Source of the DNA: Doryteuthis pealeii
Lineage: Eukaryota > Mollusca > Cephalopoda > Myopsida > Loliginidae
Direction of reading: 5' to 3'
DNA length: 64,000 nt
Assembly: GCA_023376005.1 (NCBI GenBank)
Contig: CM042181.1
Span: forward strand, 26,512,694-26,576,693
The notes beneath the pieces were generated by a model that did not search any database, was not told the DNA's origin, and saw nothing but the letters and a program-made list of their open reading frames with translations. This document shows, in pieces, positions 21,163 through 32,312 of this stretch (position 1 is the stretch's first letter; each line of letters begins with the position of its first letter). Position numbers and translations under genes: made by a program.

Positions 21163-21450
21163 GCATTTCAAGGATTTCTGCAAGAATGATCTCAGATGCT
21201 TTGGCATTACCTCTTCCAGCTGGGAAAATTTGGCTCAGGACCGCCCTCAGTGGCGACAGGCTCTCCATAGCGGACAGTTAATGTCTAAAACCACCCTGGC
21301 GCAATACCATGAAGCCAAGAGGTCCAGAAAAAAGCAGCAGTATCAAAGCACCGGCACATCAACATCTTTGGGGACAGCATTCACATACGACATCTGTGGT
21401 CGAGTGTTTTTCGAACATTGGACTTCACAGTCACAGGAAGCGCTGTAACT
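21160..21450 (+). pseudogene. LINE ORF2 C-terminal fragment with zinc-finger remnant
   Basis: W-E-N-L-A-Q-D-R-P-Q-W-R-Q-A-L, then E-A-K-R-S-R-K-K and F-T-Y-D-I-C-G-R-V-F, ending in a C-x2-C-like relic. This order (A-Q-D-R-P-x-W-R ... C-x-x-C-G-R) is typical of LINE polyprotein ends. It lies between TA arrays. Confidence 0.65.
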
Positions 21451-21497
21451 TGAGGGGCACAAAAACTATATCCGAGATTGAAATTTCAATGAATGAA

Positions 21498-21537
<40 letters not shown>

Positions 21538-21623
21538 GCACCTGCAATGCATACTCACATATACATATGAAGGACGGCTGAAAAGTGCATAGGCTAACAA
21601 AGATACTCCGTTGGAATGAGGCG

Positions 21624-21740
21624 TCCCATTGTGGTGTAATGGTTAAGAAGATCGTCTTTCAGATCAATTACTACTGAATAACGAGTTCGATCCTTGCTGG
21701 ATACCCAATACTTGTGACATTGTGTCAAATCTTTCTGTGC
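21624..21740 (+). repeat. Single tRNA-like SINE unit related to the 2.1-2.8 kb array
   Basis: It has TGGTGTAATGGTTAAGA, then GAGTTCGATCC, then TTGTGACATTGTGTCA, the same order as in the tandem array. It is too diverged for a functional tRNA. Confidence 0.55.
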
Positions 21741-21979
21741 TAACGAGTTGTTGTAAATACATATTCTCTCAGGAAATGAAATCAAATGAGATTTATTTTT
21801 TAACATAGTCTCTCTTGTGGTCTACACACTTCTTTGATCGGTGTTGCAGTGCTTAGATCTCATTAATCTAGCAGTTATTAATAGCAGATATGACGTCATC
21901 ATGAGAACGAAGGATATACTAATTCTGTTTGTAAATATTGATGTGAATAACCCTGTCATCATTTCTCTGAATGTTTGAG

Positions 21980-22292
21980 ATGAAACTTGATGATTAGTAT
22001 TATCTGCATTATTCGGACTATTGTCCTCATATTCATTGTTATCTGTACAACGTTTCGGCCGATATGCCCTCCAGCCTTCTTCAGGTATTTCTTGTCGGAC
22101 TCAGAAACCTTCTCGGACTCGGGAACCTTCGTTTCGAACATGGGAACTTTCTTGTCGTAGTCGGAACCTTCTTGTCGTAATCGGGAGCCATCAGAGAAGG
22201 TTCCCGAGTCGGACAAGAAATATCGTCCGAAACGTTGTACAGATAACAATGAAGATGAGGACAATAGTCCGAATAACGCAGATAATACTGTC
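21980..22292. mobile_element. Palindromic element of the CTGAAGAAGG family, copy 3
   Basis: Inverted arms at 21985-22090 and 22222-22292 flank degenerate minisatellite units rich in GTCGGA and CTCGGGAAC. The right arm has lost part of the GAAGAAGG hairpin and keeps CGAAACGTTGTAC. The left arm (read on minus) has stem GGCTG/CGGCC. Confidence 0.6.
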
Positions 22293-22672
22293 ATCATTTG
22301 TCCACAATCACTGATTCTGGATGTGAACAACTTTTTAAAAAGAAAATGTAAAACAATCTTTCGGCAATAACTAAAAATTCCTCACTTCAATCAAATCCTT
22401 TTACTCAACAAATTGACCAACAAAAATATTTCAGTTAGAAAAGAACAGACAGAAAAAAGTTGAAATGACAAATATATTTTCCTCTGTTTTTTTTTTCTCC
22501 TTCCATTTTTAGAAGTAACATAATCTGTGTTAAGCAAACATTATCAATTATTACTTTTCCTCAGAAATTACCCAACAAAAACTCTTTCGGTGGCAAATTG
22601 ACTGTGAAGAACTCCTTAGGGTGGGTGAGAGGAATACGGTTGAATGAAGAACAGTCTGGTTGTCATTATACT

Positions 22673-23062
22673 TGTTGGATTGTCTTCCCTCTGAGTTCCC
22701 GCTTAGACCATCAGGGGTCTGTGGTATTTAAGCGCCTGTTTCAAACTCTCTCTCTCTCGCTTCTCTGGACTTGACTACAATGGGTTAGACATTTATGTCT
22801 ACACCCTTCTTGTGTGTGGGCTTCGGCCCCCATTACAAACACTAGTAAGTGACCTCTCCGTATCTAAGCATATCTTATATGTAATTCTTCTTATGTATCT
22901 AGTATGCGTATATTATCTATGTATCTTGTTTCCTTGTATGTGTATTTCATGTTATATGTTACTCCATGTGCTTTTATTAAAGTCCTTTATGTATGTTCAA
23001 CACTCGTGTCGGAGTTGTTTGTTTCAACCAGTTATAATATATATATAACCTTGAACCTTACA
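22673..23062 (+). mobile_element. Solo-LTR-like element, second family member
   Basis: It begins TGTTGGATTGTCTTCCC and ends CCTTACA. It contains TATTTAAGCGCC, a GGGCTTCGGCCCCCATTACA hairpin-like tract, TTATTAAAGTCC (a possible poly-A signal) and GTCGGAGTTGTTTG, all with counterparts in 29899-30303. No coding sequence or target duplication was seen. Confidence 0.55.
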
Positions 23063-23164
23063 AACTTTAGATTTTGCTTCGTTGCTCTTGAATTAAATGA
23101 TGACAATATAAAGTAGAATAACACTTCTCTGTTAAGTAAACAGATTGTACATAATAGATCTTAC

Positions 23165-23284
23165 CCTGTAAGTGTTACTGGTCAAAACTTGCTTTAAGGT
23201 GATCTGACCATTTGCATCAATAGAAAAATAGTTTTCAGCTGAATCATCTCCGATTATGGAATACCTGATTGTGTTGAATGGAGC
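23165..23284 (-). CDS. Cadherin exon L (first half of an EC repeat)
   Basis: 40 codons, phase 0, acceptor TTTACAG, donor GTAAGA. It opens with A-P-F-N-T-I-R-Y-S-I-I-G-D-D, followed by E-N-Y-F-S-I-D and G-Q-I-T-L-K-Q-V-L. This is a near-consensus first-half module. Confidence 0.93.
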
Positions 23285-23318
23285 CTGTAAAGAGATAAGT
23301 ACACAAGTTTAGAATATT

Positions 23319-23357
<39 letters not shown>

Positions 23358-23596
23358 TTTGAAATCCATACATGTTGGGAAGACAAACACTACAACCAAT
23401 AACCCCACTAACGACCAGCAAAATGGTTGAAAACGCATGGGTAAAAGATATGGGACATTTTCTTTATTATTTACATACAGATCTACGAAAAAATACTAGA
23501 GGACTTAAACGTTTACCTAAAGATCAAAAAGAAGACATATTCCGTGATCTTTAACAATACCTGTTTAAATAATAACTTGTTGGAAAAATAGACACA

Positions 23597-23645
<49 letters not shown>

Positions 23646-23684
23646 GGTCAAACGATGTGTTTGAATGGCGAAGTCCGACAACTT

Positions 23685-23897
23685 TTAGGGAGATGATGTG
23701 CTTAATTAAAGTCATACCTAATTTGATAATTAATTAATTATAATTAAATGAATTAGGCTGAAATGTACATACAGAGATCGACTTTTTCTCGATTTGTTTA
23801 CGCTTTACATTTAAACCGATATGCACGCCTAATTCACTTAATTATAATTAATTAATTAACAAATTAGGTATGACTTTAATTAAGCACATAATCTCCC

Positions 23898-23905
<8 letters not shown>
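23685..23905. mobile_element. Foldback element between TA arrays
   Basis: AGTCATACCTAATTTG and TTAATTAATTATAATTAA face their complements, with ends near AGGGAGAT and ATCTCCCT. TA arrays lie on both sides (23602-23642 and 23901-23931). A relative is at 42560-42690. Confidence 0.6.
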
Positions 23906-23935
<30 letters not shown>

Positions 23936-24133
23936 AATATATACCAAACTTGTTGGTAAATCCTCGCGATGAGAAAAAACCCAGCAAATAGTTTGATTGT
24001 AAAAACATACTACCAAACATCAACCGGGAAGAAAAATTTTTTTGTAAAAAAGAAAAGACCAAGATAATCGTACCAACAAAAAATAATCTATTAGCACAAT
24101 ATCTTTGCCAAAAGAAAAAACAATTTATATGCT

Positions 24134-24173
<40 letters not shown>

Positions 24174-24239
24174 TATATATATATATATACATACAAATCC
24201 GCCAGGAGACTAAAGCTAATAAGTAAAAAGTGCTCAATA

Positions 24240-24395
24240 CCTAAGTAGAGCAAATAATAAAGATACATCTAATGAGTCAGACGAACCTACTAAAAGTTTC
24301 GCTTAATGCTCTTCAGGGCTAAGTAGAGTCAGATCTTAGCCCTGAAGAGCATTAAGCGAAACTTTTAGTAGGTTCGTCTGACTCATTAGATTTAT

Positions 24396-24402
<7 letters not shown>
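24240..24402. mobile_element. Foldback element with hammerhead core in both arms
   Basis: An inverted repeat of about 65 bp per arm has an 11-bp spacer near 24324-24334. It is followed directly by a TA array (24403-24440). Both arms carry the CTGAAGA/GAAA core, but only the plus-strand copy gets a full distal stem I, because its 5' strand lies in the spacer. The left-hand neighbour at 23939-24125 resembles 43340-43475 and is probably another part of the same family. Confidence 0.7.
24326..24384 (+). ncRNA. Type I hammerhead ribozyme in a foldback element
   Basis: Order: stem I 5' strand GAGTCAGA, internal loop TCTTA, GCC; core CTGAAGA (24342-24348); 2-bp stem II GC/GC with loop ATTAA; GAA; stem III ACT/AGT with loop TTT; cleavage base A at 24370; then GGT (two pairs plus a G-U), internal loop TCG, and TCTGACTC closing an 8-bp distal stem I. 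Every conserved core base is present. Very short stems II and III are known from hammerheads of Penelope-like elements. The copy at 43282-43334 keeps all stems while loops differ. Confidence 0.85.
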
Positions 24403-24444
<42 letters not shown>

Positions 24445-25019
24445 GTGTGTCATAAAAGTATCAAGATTGAAGCTGTATTTGCCAAGATAGAAAGGAGCAA
24501 TGAATGGAGCGTTAATTTCTTTCAGAATACGAGGTGTGTGATAAAAGTGCCGAAAAACTTCTATAAACCAATTTTTAGAAGTAAGAGAGCTATAGAACAC
24601 ATTTTATAGACAAAAATAGATTACAAAATGTCGCCATTTTTCTCGCACACCCTCAAATTTTTCGAGTTTAAAATCGACATAACACGGCGAATATTTCGAA
24701 TTGGAAGCTCAATTTTGGGGGATTATCTAATTTTAACCTAGTCTACACCTGTACAAAATTTCAGAAAAATTGAAGGGGGTGGGTGACAATTTTACTTTTT
24801 TCTGGATGATTTGACATGGAATTGCCCATATATATAAATGAGGCGTGGGGCATAAAGCTTATTTATTGTCATAGAAAATCGGCTCGTGAAACAGAGTTGA
24901 AATCCTTGGCGAGATTGTTTGCCTTTGATTTATGCCATTTTTGAGGGCATTAGAGCGAAAGTGAAATACAAAGATCAACGTTCAGGATTTGAACAATAAT
25001 AGACTATAAGAAAATATAA

Positions 25020-25281
25020 AATGGAGGCGCGTGGTCTAATGTTTAGAGTCGTCGGCCCGAGTTCAATTCCTGGACGAAGCTGTTGGCATTTCACATAGCG
25101 CTAATATGAATCCCATTCTCCCTCAAGCTATGGGTAAATATCAGAGCAGACTGGGCTCTTTAACCATGGCTAGGTAACCAGTCTATGAGAAGGGAAACTC
25201 TGAATTGAAACCTGTTAAACTCCGCTTAAGAAATTGACCTTGTGTCACATCCTGCTCGTGCGGAGGGGTTGGTATATAAGA
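25020..25281 (+). mobile_element. SINE S1 copy (full length)
   Basis: It has the tRNA-like GTGGTCTAATG and GAGTTCAATTCCTGG, the body TATGGGTAAATA, CAGACTGGGCTCTTTAACC, and the tail TCGTGCGGAGGGGTTGG. Flanks share ATAAGAAAATATA, a probable target duplication. A second 5' fragment is at 24838-24985. Confidence 0.7.
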
Positions 25282-25294
25282 GAATATAAGAAAA

Positions 25295-25590
25295 TTAGAT
25301 ACTTAATGGTAAATAAGATTTAAGGGAATAAGAGAATATAAGGGAATTAAGAGAATAAGAGAATATAAGGGAATAAGAGAATTAGATACTTAGTGGTAAA
25401 TAAGATTTAAGGGAATAAGAGAATATAAGGGAATTAAGAGAATAAGAGAATATAAGGGAATAAGAGAATTAGATACTTAGTGGTAAATAAGATTTAAGGG
25501 AATAAGACTTAAGGAATAGAGAATCAGAGAACATAAGGGAATAAGAGAATATAAGGGAATAACAGAATAAGAGAATTAGATTTAAAATCT
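25295..25590 (+). repeat. Minisatellite of GGGAATAAGAGAATATAA units
   Basis: Short units (GAATATAAGGGAAT, AAGAGAATTAGATACTTA, GTGGTAAATAAGATTTAA) recur at least three times with a higher-order period of about 120 bp. It ends about 80 bp before exon M. Confidence 0.75.
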
Positions 25591-25669
25591 TATAAAGTAA
25601 TTATTCTTGTGGAAATAATGTGAACTCCATTGTTTTTTCAACTAAAATGACCAATGCAGTGATACTTAC

Positions 25670-25861
25670 TCTCGTATCTGCGTCAGTTGCAAGAACTGTA
25701 ACCACAGAACCTCCAATCTGGATCCCTTTTCTCAAATTAATTTGATTGTTGATTGGTTGAGTAAAGACTGGAGTGAATTGATTCCTTAAAACTGTGATGG
25801 TGACCGGGATCTGTGGACTTTGACGGGGAGTTTTGCCTTGATCAGATGCTACAACAAACAA
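25670..25861 (-). CDS. Cadherin exon M (second half of an EC repeat)
   Basis: 64 codons, phase 0, acceptor TTTTGCAG, donor GTAAGTATC. It has V-V-A-S-D-Q-G-K-T-P-R, linker V-L-R-N-Q-F-T-P-V-F and ending L-A-T-D-A-D-T-R. Confidence 0.93.
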
Positions 25862-26314
25862 CTGCAAAAGAAAAGGAGAAAAAAAGCAAAGATAAAGAAA
25901 AATACAAATATTGGTTCAATAAAATACGTCTGCTTTTGCCAGCGAAACCTCCAATCAGATGCCTCTCCGGGCTCTCCCCCTCCCATAGGAAAGGATGAAT
26001 CCAATGTTACGTTATTTGCGGGATTAATAAGAAAAAAAGAAAAATAGAATAAAAATGAATTATTTCTTTATTTACATTTGCGATGAAAGGGAGACAACTC
26101 ACTAAAGAGTTATGGAACTTTGAATGTTTAAAAAAAATCGAAGCGTCTAAAAATTATTAACGGAGCAGCGTCCGAGAGAGAGACAAGAAAAAAAGAAAAA
26201 TTGCCGAGAAAACATCGTCTGCGCGAATCTCTCATCTTCGTAATTAATGAAGAGGAATGAAATATAATATTCCGAAATAAGAAAAAAAAAAAAAAAAAAA
26301 AGAGAGAAAAGAAA

Positions 26315-26369
<55 letters not shown>

Positions 26370-26857
26370 GAATTTAAAAAAAAGAGACTGAAAACAGATA
26401 AGTAAAACTTGAATTGTTTTTCTTAGAAAAATTTATGTTTCTCGTTATCCAAATATATTGGCAATTCTTAATTCTCTAGCTTCTTCTTCTTATTTTTGAT
26501 CAAACAAAAAAAAAAAAAAAAGATTATATATGAATGAATAAATCAAATTATAAAATATATTCTGTTTTTGCATTATTCTTTCTGCCCAAATTTTGACATA
26601 ATATTTTTTTCTCTCGATTATTGTTGACCTCTCTGAAGAATTAAAAATCCGGTGTATCACACGCATAAACGCACGAACGTAATACCAAGCAGATAGTTTC
26701 TCCCCTCTTCTAGAAAAGTTGAGACGCACTTTAGCACTCAGAATGGATTAACACACAGTAGGTAAGTTCTAACGTGTCTTTTTTTTTAATACCGTCCAAG
26801 AACACGACATTAAATATTATATCCCAAACGACAAAAGAATTATATTTTTAAATAACA

Positions 26858-27485
26858 TCTTATTATAATGGAGATTGTGTGTTTTTCTGTCTGTAACCGA
26901 AACTATATTACTACTCAAGTCACAATTCCCTTAGTTATTTACGTCACATTCTCCATGATTCTATTTCTATTTAAACCTCAATTAATAATAAAACTGTTTG
27001 ACATTATTAATACTGTTGGCCTTACCTAAATACTAATAACATGCAATTGTATTTATATATACAACAAAATACCAGTTTTCAGTGTAAACGTAAAGTTAAT
27101 TTGTATATTGATATTAAAAAAAATGATTTTAATAAAATGTGCTTGGTATTATTGATTTCTAATTGTTTGGTTTTATCTTAATGAATATGAGTAAAAATCT
27201 CTTCAATAAATCCTAAAAAAATTCATTAACAAGAAGAAATAATTGTAATTTTATTCTTTACTTCCTATTTTAACTAAATAGTTAAATTAGAAAAATTTAG
27301 CATTGAAAAACGAAAGTGATGAAAGAGTAAGTTTCAATTGTTCTATTTTCCGATTATACCCCCCTCCGTTTCAAATCTTTTTATCTGAATTCTTAATTAG
27401 TTTCATTAGCCTTTCTGATTTAATCTAATATTTTATTACATTTAAACTTAAATACTTGCACCCGGAGGGTGCATATATTTGCTAG
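26858..27485 (+). mobile_element. Helitron-like non-autonomous element, copy 2 (reference copy)
   Basis: It begins TCTTATTATAATGGAG directly after A and ends with a 6-bp hairpin (GCACCC / GGGTGC, loop GGA), a 9-base spacer and CTAG, directly before T. These are Helitron hallmarks: 5' TC, 3' hairpin plus CTRR, insertion between A and T, no terminal inverted repeats. It is 628 bp without coding frames. Related copies are at 19634, 28358, 29442, 30876 and 36498. Confidence 0.75.
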
Positions 27486-27533
27486 TAAGTATAATAAATC
27501 ATGTTGTCGGTATCAGCCATTGATTATACTTAC

Positions 27534-27656
27534 AGTAAACTTTGATTGTGTTCCACCGGTCAGAGAGTGACGTACGCTTATTGTTCCAGTGGCCGAGTCA
27601 ATCGTAAATTCAGGAGACAGCTGTACAAATCTATACTTCAAGGTGTTATATGGTGC
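27534..27656 (-). CDS. Cadherin exon N (first half of an EC repeat)
   Basis: 41 codons, phase 0, acceptor CCAG, donor GTAAGTATAA. It has A-P-Y-N-T-L-K-Y-R-F, P-E-F-T-I-D-S-A-T-G-T-I-S-V-R and ends S-K-F-T. A Helitron-like element ends 48 bp from the donor end of this exon. Confidence 0.9.
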
Positions 27657-28357
27657 CTGGAAAAAATTGAAACGCAAGTATAAAAATGTATTAAATGTAA
27701 TAATTTCTTTTCATAAAATTCGTATTATTCAGATTGCAGAAATCATATTAGAAAGACAGTTGGTTAAATATGAAATGTATATTAATTACAATTAATAGAC
27801 TAATAGTTTACTGTAAGAAAATCCACAGAGTAGTTTACAGTGTACAGAATATCTTGAAAATATAAATATAGGTAGTGTTCTTTTGTTGATTTATGATTAA
27901 TTAATAGAAAAATCCTGTGATAATAGAGTTTCCAATACTCAAGTTATGGGCTCCCAAAATGTTCATTATGGGAGGGGGGTTAGACCCCTATTAGGGTGTC
28001 TTGTTTTATTGAAATTTGCTGGGATTTTATGAATAGGTATATCTTGTTACTTACCTATGGTTTAAATTTCATTTGAATTAAAAGGAAAAAAATTCAGCAG
28101 TGTTTGTACCCCTATGATTAAAATAAAATTTACTTATCCAAGTATCCTAGGTAATGTAGTTTCAGAATACACATGGTCATGCAGTCTATTTCCAAAACCT
28201 ATAGTCACCAGGAACCCACTTTGATCAAAATGAAATATACGTATCTAAGTACCCAGGGTAATGTAGTTTCATAATATATATGGTTATAGGGTCTATCTTC
28301 AAAACCATACGAGGAATTTGTGAACAAACAGACAGAAACTACAAGATTATTTTTATA

Positions 28358-28871
28358 TCTCTTATTATAATGGAGATTGTGTAACTGTCTGTAACCGAAA
28401 CTACATCACCACTGACGTCACTATTTCCTTAGTTATTTAAGTTATATTCTCAACGATTATGAAATAGTCATTATTTAATCTTAATTAGCATCTTATTAAC
28501 GATGTTTCTATGAACGTTTAGCTGAGTTCGATTTGCTGCAAAACTTACCATATCATTGATGCATTTAAAATATGAAATTTGTTATATATCTCTATGTAAT
28601 AAATATATACATAATATATAACGAGGATGATTTGCATAAGGATTTTAATAAAACTGGTTTTAATAAATAATTATTTGCTATTACTGATTTCTAATAATAT
28701 CATGTATTTCTCAAACGTACTAAAATCAATCCTATGTTAATTTTATACAGAAATCAATTAAATAACATTAAAATAAATGTTATATTTTTATATTCGTTCT
28801 TATTTATATTCATTAGTCTTTCTAATTTGATATAATATTTTATGACATAAAAACTTAAATACTTTTTCTAG
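28358..28871 (+). mobile_element. Helitron-like element, copy 3
   Basis: It starts TCTCTTATTATAATGGAG after A and ends CTAG before T, but the 3' hairpin has been deleted, leaving ACTTTTTCTAG. It ends 29 bp from exon O. Confidence 0.65.
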
Positions 28872-28900
28872 TATAGATAATAGAAAATAAAGGTACTTAC

Positions 28901-29098
28901 GCTGTTGTCATTATCGGTGGCGGTTACTGTAAGAATATCCGTCCCTGGATTGTCAGTTTCAACAATTGTTCGTGCGTAGACAATATTAGTCGGCCACGTG
29001 GGTCCAAAAAGGTTTCGGTTGATGTTAACAGTCACAACAGCAGTTGCAGATTTTCGATTGGTACTGGAGGAATCTCCGTCTCGTGCTCGAACGCGAAT
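28901..29098 (-). CDS. Cadherin exon O (second half of an EC repeat)
   Basis: 66 codons, phase 0, acceptor GTTTAG, donor GTAAGTACC. It has V-R-A-R-D-G-D-S-S-S, linker N-I-N-R-N-L-F-G-P-T-W and ending T-A-T-D-N-D-N-S. The aromatic at P-x-F is replaced by Trp. A Helitron-like copy ends 29 bp away. Confidence 0.92.
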
Positions 29099-29441
29099 CT
29101 AAACGGTGACAAAAAATGGGTAGAGCCTTAATTTTCAGGTGGCAAAGGGCTTTTATGAAATTGATGATTTTAAAATATTGTTTAAGGTCACTTACGATAT
29201 ATTTTCCCATGACTCATTAGTTTAATTCGTTCCACTCGTAACTAAATTTCTTTGTATATCAAATCAATTTTCCCCATTGAAATAAACTGATCTCCCATTA
29301 ATCAGTTTCATCCCCCGCCCAAATACTCTATCTTTTTGTTACGTTTCTTTAAACGAAAAATAGCACTGTATTTTATATATAAAACATAATAAAATAGAAT
29401 GTAACGAATGTAATGTAATGCCGGGTAGCCGCTTCTAGTTA

Positions 29442-30362
29442 TCTTATAATGGAAAACATGTGTCTGTGCCTTTAATGGAAACTAGATCACTACCAACAAC
29501 ACAATTTGCTTAGTTATTTACATTATAGTCTTAATGATTATTAAATAATTATTATCTAATCTTAATTAGCATCTTATTTATTAATGATGTCTCTATTAAA
29601 GTCTATACAAGTTAGATTTGCCTCAAAACAGCCCATGTTATCAATGAATTTAAAATCCTGCAATGTGTCTTATATTTTACTAAGAAATAAAGGTTTACAT
29701 AGTATATGATGTGGATTATTTGCATAGTGGTTTTAACAAAACCGGGTTTAATAAATAATTACTTGGTGTTATTGATGTTCGATATTGTTTTATTCGGAAA
29801 CGTATTAAAAGTAATCCGACATATGATTTTAGATAAAAACCAATTAAATCAAAATATACATTCTTAGTTTTTCAAGTCTTTCTAATTTAATATAATATTG
29901 TGGTATTATTTTCGTATTTGCCTGGGGAGTTGTCTACCCGTAAATATTCGCTGGTGTATTTAAGCGGTATTTAAGCGGCTGATTTGAACTTGTCTTCCTC
30001 TCTTTGCCTGCCGACCTACGAGACACCATGAGGTAGTCTTATGACTACTCCTTTCTCGTTGGGGCTTTGCCCCCCCCTTACATTACTGTAAGTGATTTAT
30101 ACAGCATGGACTATTCCTAGTCTCATGTCTGTTGCTTTTATGTTTATCCTTTTTACATGTAACTTTATATTACTTATGTATGTATGTATTATGTACCCTG
30201 TTAATTCTTGTGCTGTTATATAAAATGTTTTGTCCTTCAACATTTGTCGGAGTTTGTTTGCGTTGCAACGAGTTATGACTTTGTCATAACCTTTGAATTT
30301 TACAATATTTTATTCAAGTAAAACTTAAATACTTGTGCCTGCAGGGTGCATACTTTTGCTAG
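29442..30362 (+). mobile_element. Helitron-like element, copy 4, interrupted by an LTR-like insertion
   Basis: It starts TCTTATAATGGAAAAC after A and ends GTGCCTGCAGGGTGC-ATACTTTTG-CTAG before T. An insertion at 29899-30303 splits it; removing that restores the same order of phrases as in copy 2. Immediately left (29424-29438) is the GGGTAGCCGCTTCTAG end of a second Helitron-like family. Confidence 0.7.
29899..30303 (+). mobile_element. Solo-LTR-like element with 5-bp target duplication
   Basis: About 405 bp starting TGTGG, inserted into Helitron copy 4. AATAT occurs on both sides (29894-29898 and 30304-30308) and only once at the equivalent empty place in copy 2 (27426-27430). Inside are a TATTTAAG promoter-like box, a pyrimidine-rich stretch and a T-rich 3' part. 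It ends TTTTAC, so the canonical CA end is not clear. A relative lies at 22673-23062. Confidence 0.6.
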
Positions 30363-30666
30363 TTATGATAATAATGGTATGAAATATTCTAAATATCTAA
30401 TTTCAAAATATATATATTGAAAATCAATTAAATCTATGTTATTTTATAAATGATAGTTTTCTTTGGTGTAATGAATTTTAAAACTTAAATATTTTTAGTG
30501 AACTTATTAACATAAGTGTTACTGAAGCTCGCTCGTAACTCAAATTTTAGCTTACAACAAAAAATGACCGAGTGACAGCTCGTAACTCGGAAAACTCGTA
30601 AGTTGGGTCACTCGTATGTCAAAGTAACACTGTATTAAAAAATCATTTGAGTAAAAGAAAACTTAC

Positions 30667-30798
30667 GAAATAAACGTCTTCCTGTTCATTGTTGATGGAA
30701 TTCTTCAAGGTGATTCTACCATTTTGGGCGATCGAAAAAAAGTTTTCTGACGTCTTGTCACCAATAATGTCATAAGTTATTTGGTTAAATGGGGCTTG
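30667..30798 (-). CDS. Cadherin exon P (first half of an EC repeat)
   Basis: 44 codons, phase 0, acceptor TTTCAG, donor GTAAGT. It has A-P-F-N-Q-I-T-Y-D-I-I-G-D, E-N-F-F-S-I and G-R-I-T-L-K-N-S-I, ending D-V-Y-F. Confidence 0.93.
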
Positions 30799-30875
30799 CT
30801 GAAAAAAATACAACAAAAAATCAGTTCAGATTAGAGGTGGCAGAATTATGATTTTTATTGAAACAAATGTGTACA

Positions 30876-31300
30876 TCTTATTATAATGGAGATTCGGTAA
30901 AACTATATCACAGTACCCTCAAAAAGTTTTATTGTAAGTTTATCAAGGAGTATTTAATTTATAGTCAAAATCATTAATACATAGAATAGAATAAACATTA
31001 TTATTATATTAACGATGTCTATGAAAATCTGAGTTAGATCCCCACCTCCCCCCAAAAAGAAAACCGACCATGTAATTAGTACGTTTAAAATCTTGCAATG
31101 TGTCTTATATATTACTAATAAATAAAGGTTTACATAATATATCGTGTGATCAATTTGCATACTGATTTTAACAAGACCAGGTTTAATAGATAATTACTTG
31201 GTGTTATTGATCTCTAATATTATTGTTTTATTCTCCAAAGTATTAAAATCAATCTTATGAGTAACATAGTTTCGGTTACAGAGACACCGAATCTTCATTA
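30876..31300 (+). mobile_element. Helitron-like element, copy 5 (composite, 3' end missing)
   Basis: It starts TCTTATTATAATGGAG after A. The usual 3' hairpin is absent. Near 31258-31300 a reversed piece of the 5' end (CGGTTACAGAGACACCGAATC) appears instead, suggesting a rearranged or doubly inserted copy next to exon Q. Confidence 0.5.
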
Positions 31301-31328
31301 TTAATTGTAGAAGACTGTTCATACATAC

Positions 31329-31514
31329 AGTGTCTGCGTCAATTGCAGTGACAGCGTAGATAAATCCGTTTGTTATTTGGTTTCTGTTTATAGTTGTCAC
31401 GTATGGCATGTTGATAAATTTCGGTTCGTTGTTATTCCGTGTAATGTTTATTCGGACCTTAGACGGTAAACTGCTTCTTGGCGGGACACCCTTATCCGTT
31501 GCGACCACAAAAAA
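31329..31514 (-). CDS. Cadherin exon Q (second half of an EC repeat)
   Basis: 62 codons, phase 0, acceptor TTAAAG, donor GTATGTATG. It has F-V-V-A-T-D-K-G-V-P-P-R, linker N-I-T-R-N-N-N-E-P-K-F and ending A-I-D-A-D-T. Helitron-derived sequence reaches to within about 30 bp of the donor. Confidence 0.93.
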
Positions 31515-31960
31515 CTTTAATAAAAAAACAAACAAGAATATTAGCCGAAAATAAAAAATTAAAACTAAATCTCGTCTGAAAAAAAAGTTTTCAATTAAAC
31601 ACTCTTCAGTCTGATGCTTAGTTGAGTATTACCAATATTCAACTCGACATAAGCTTATCATTAAAGTATTCTAATTGAGGTACATTTGTGTCTCTAAACT
31701 TATATTTAACGGGTTTTTAAATTGCTGGACGGACTACACCAGCGTGCCTATATGCAGGTTTCTGCAGAAGAACATCACTTATGAGTTTCGTTGCAATGAC
31801 AAAAAAAAAAAACTTTAATAAAAAACAAACTTATTAGTCGAAAATAAATAAAATATTTAAGACACACAAACTTAATCATCAGAATATTGCCTGTTGCATT
31901 TGACTTTATTTAGTTAAAAGCAAAAAAGAATAGCAGTAGTTGAGCTTCATAAATACTTAC

Positions 31961-32104
31961 CTCATAAAAATTTGGTTTAAAATTGTCGTTGTTCAAACTG
32001 TCTTTTAATTTGATTTCGCCAGTGGTTGCTTCTACCATGAAAAAAGTCTTGGAATTTGCTGGACTATTGTTCGCTATTGAGTAGACAATTGTATTTTCGG
32101 GAGC
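31961..32104 (-). CDS. Cadherin exon R (first half of an EC repeat)
   Basis: 48 codons, phase 0, the longest first-half exon; acceptor TTTCAG, donor GTAAGTAT. It contains A-P-E-N-T-I-V-Y-S-I, K-T-F-F-M-V-E and T-G-E-I-K-L-K-D-S-L, ending N-F-Y-E. Confidence 0.9.
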
Positions 32105-32312
32105 CTGAAATTGTTAATGAAAATAAAACGCATTGAAATTCGATTAATGAAATATCCGATATTTTGATTATAATTTCAAAAGAAAAAAAATTCAAATCTT
32201 ATTCCTAGCACCCCACCCCACCTGAAACAATTTTACTGCCATTGTACAAAATAAAGATAATCTTAGTAGATAGAGATAATCAAATATTCAAGTTGAGTTT
32301 ATCGATAAAAAT

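Noticed and set aside
25295..25590. CRISPR-like array
   Set aside because: Units are short, AT-rich and without constant spacers; it is a eukaryotic minisatellite.
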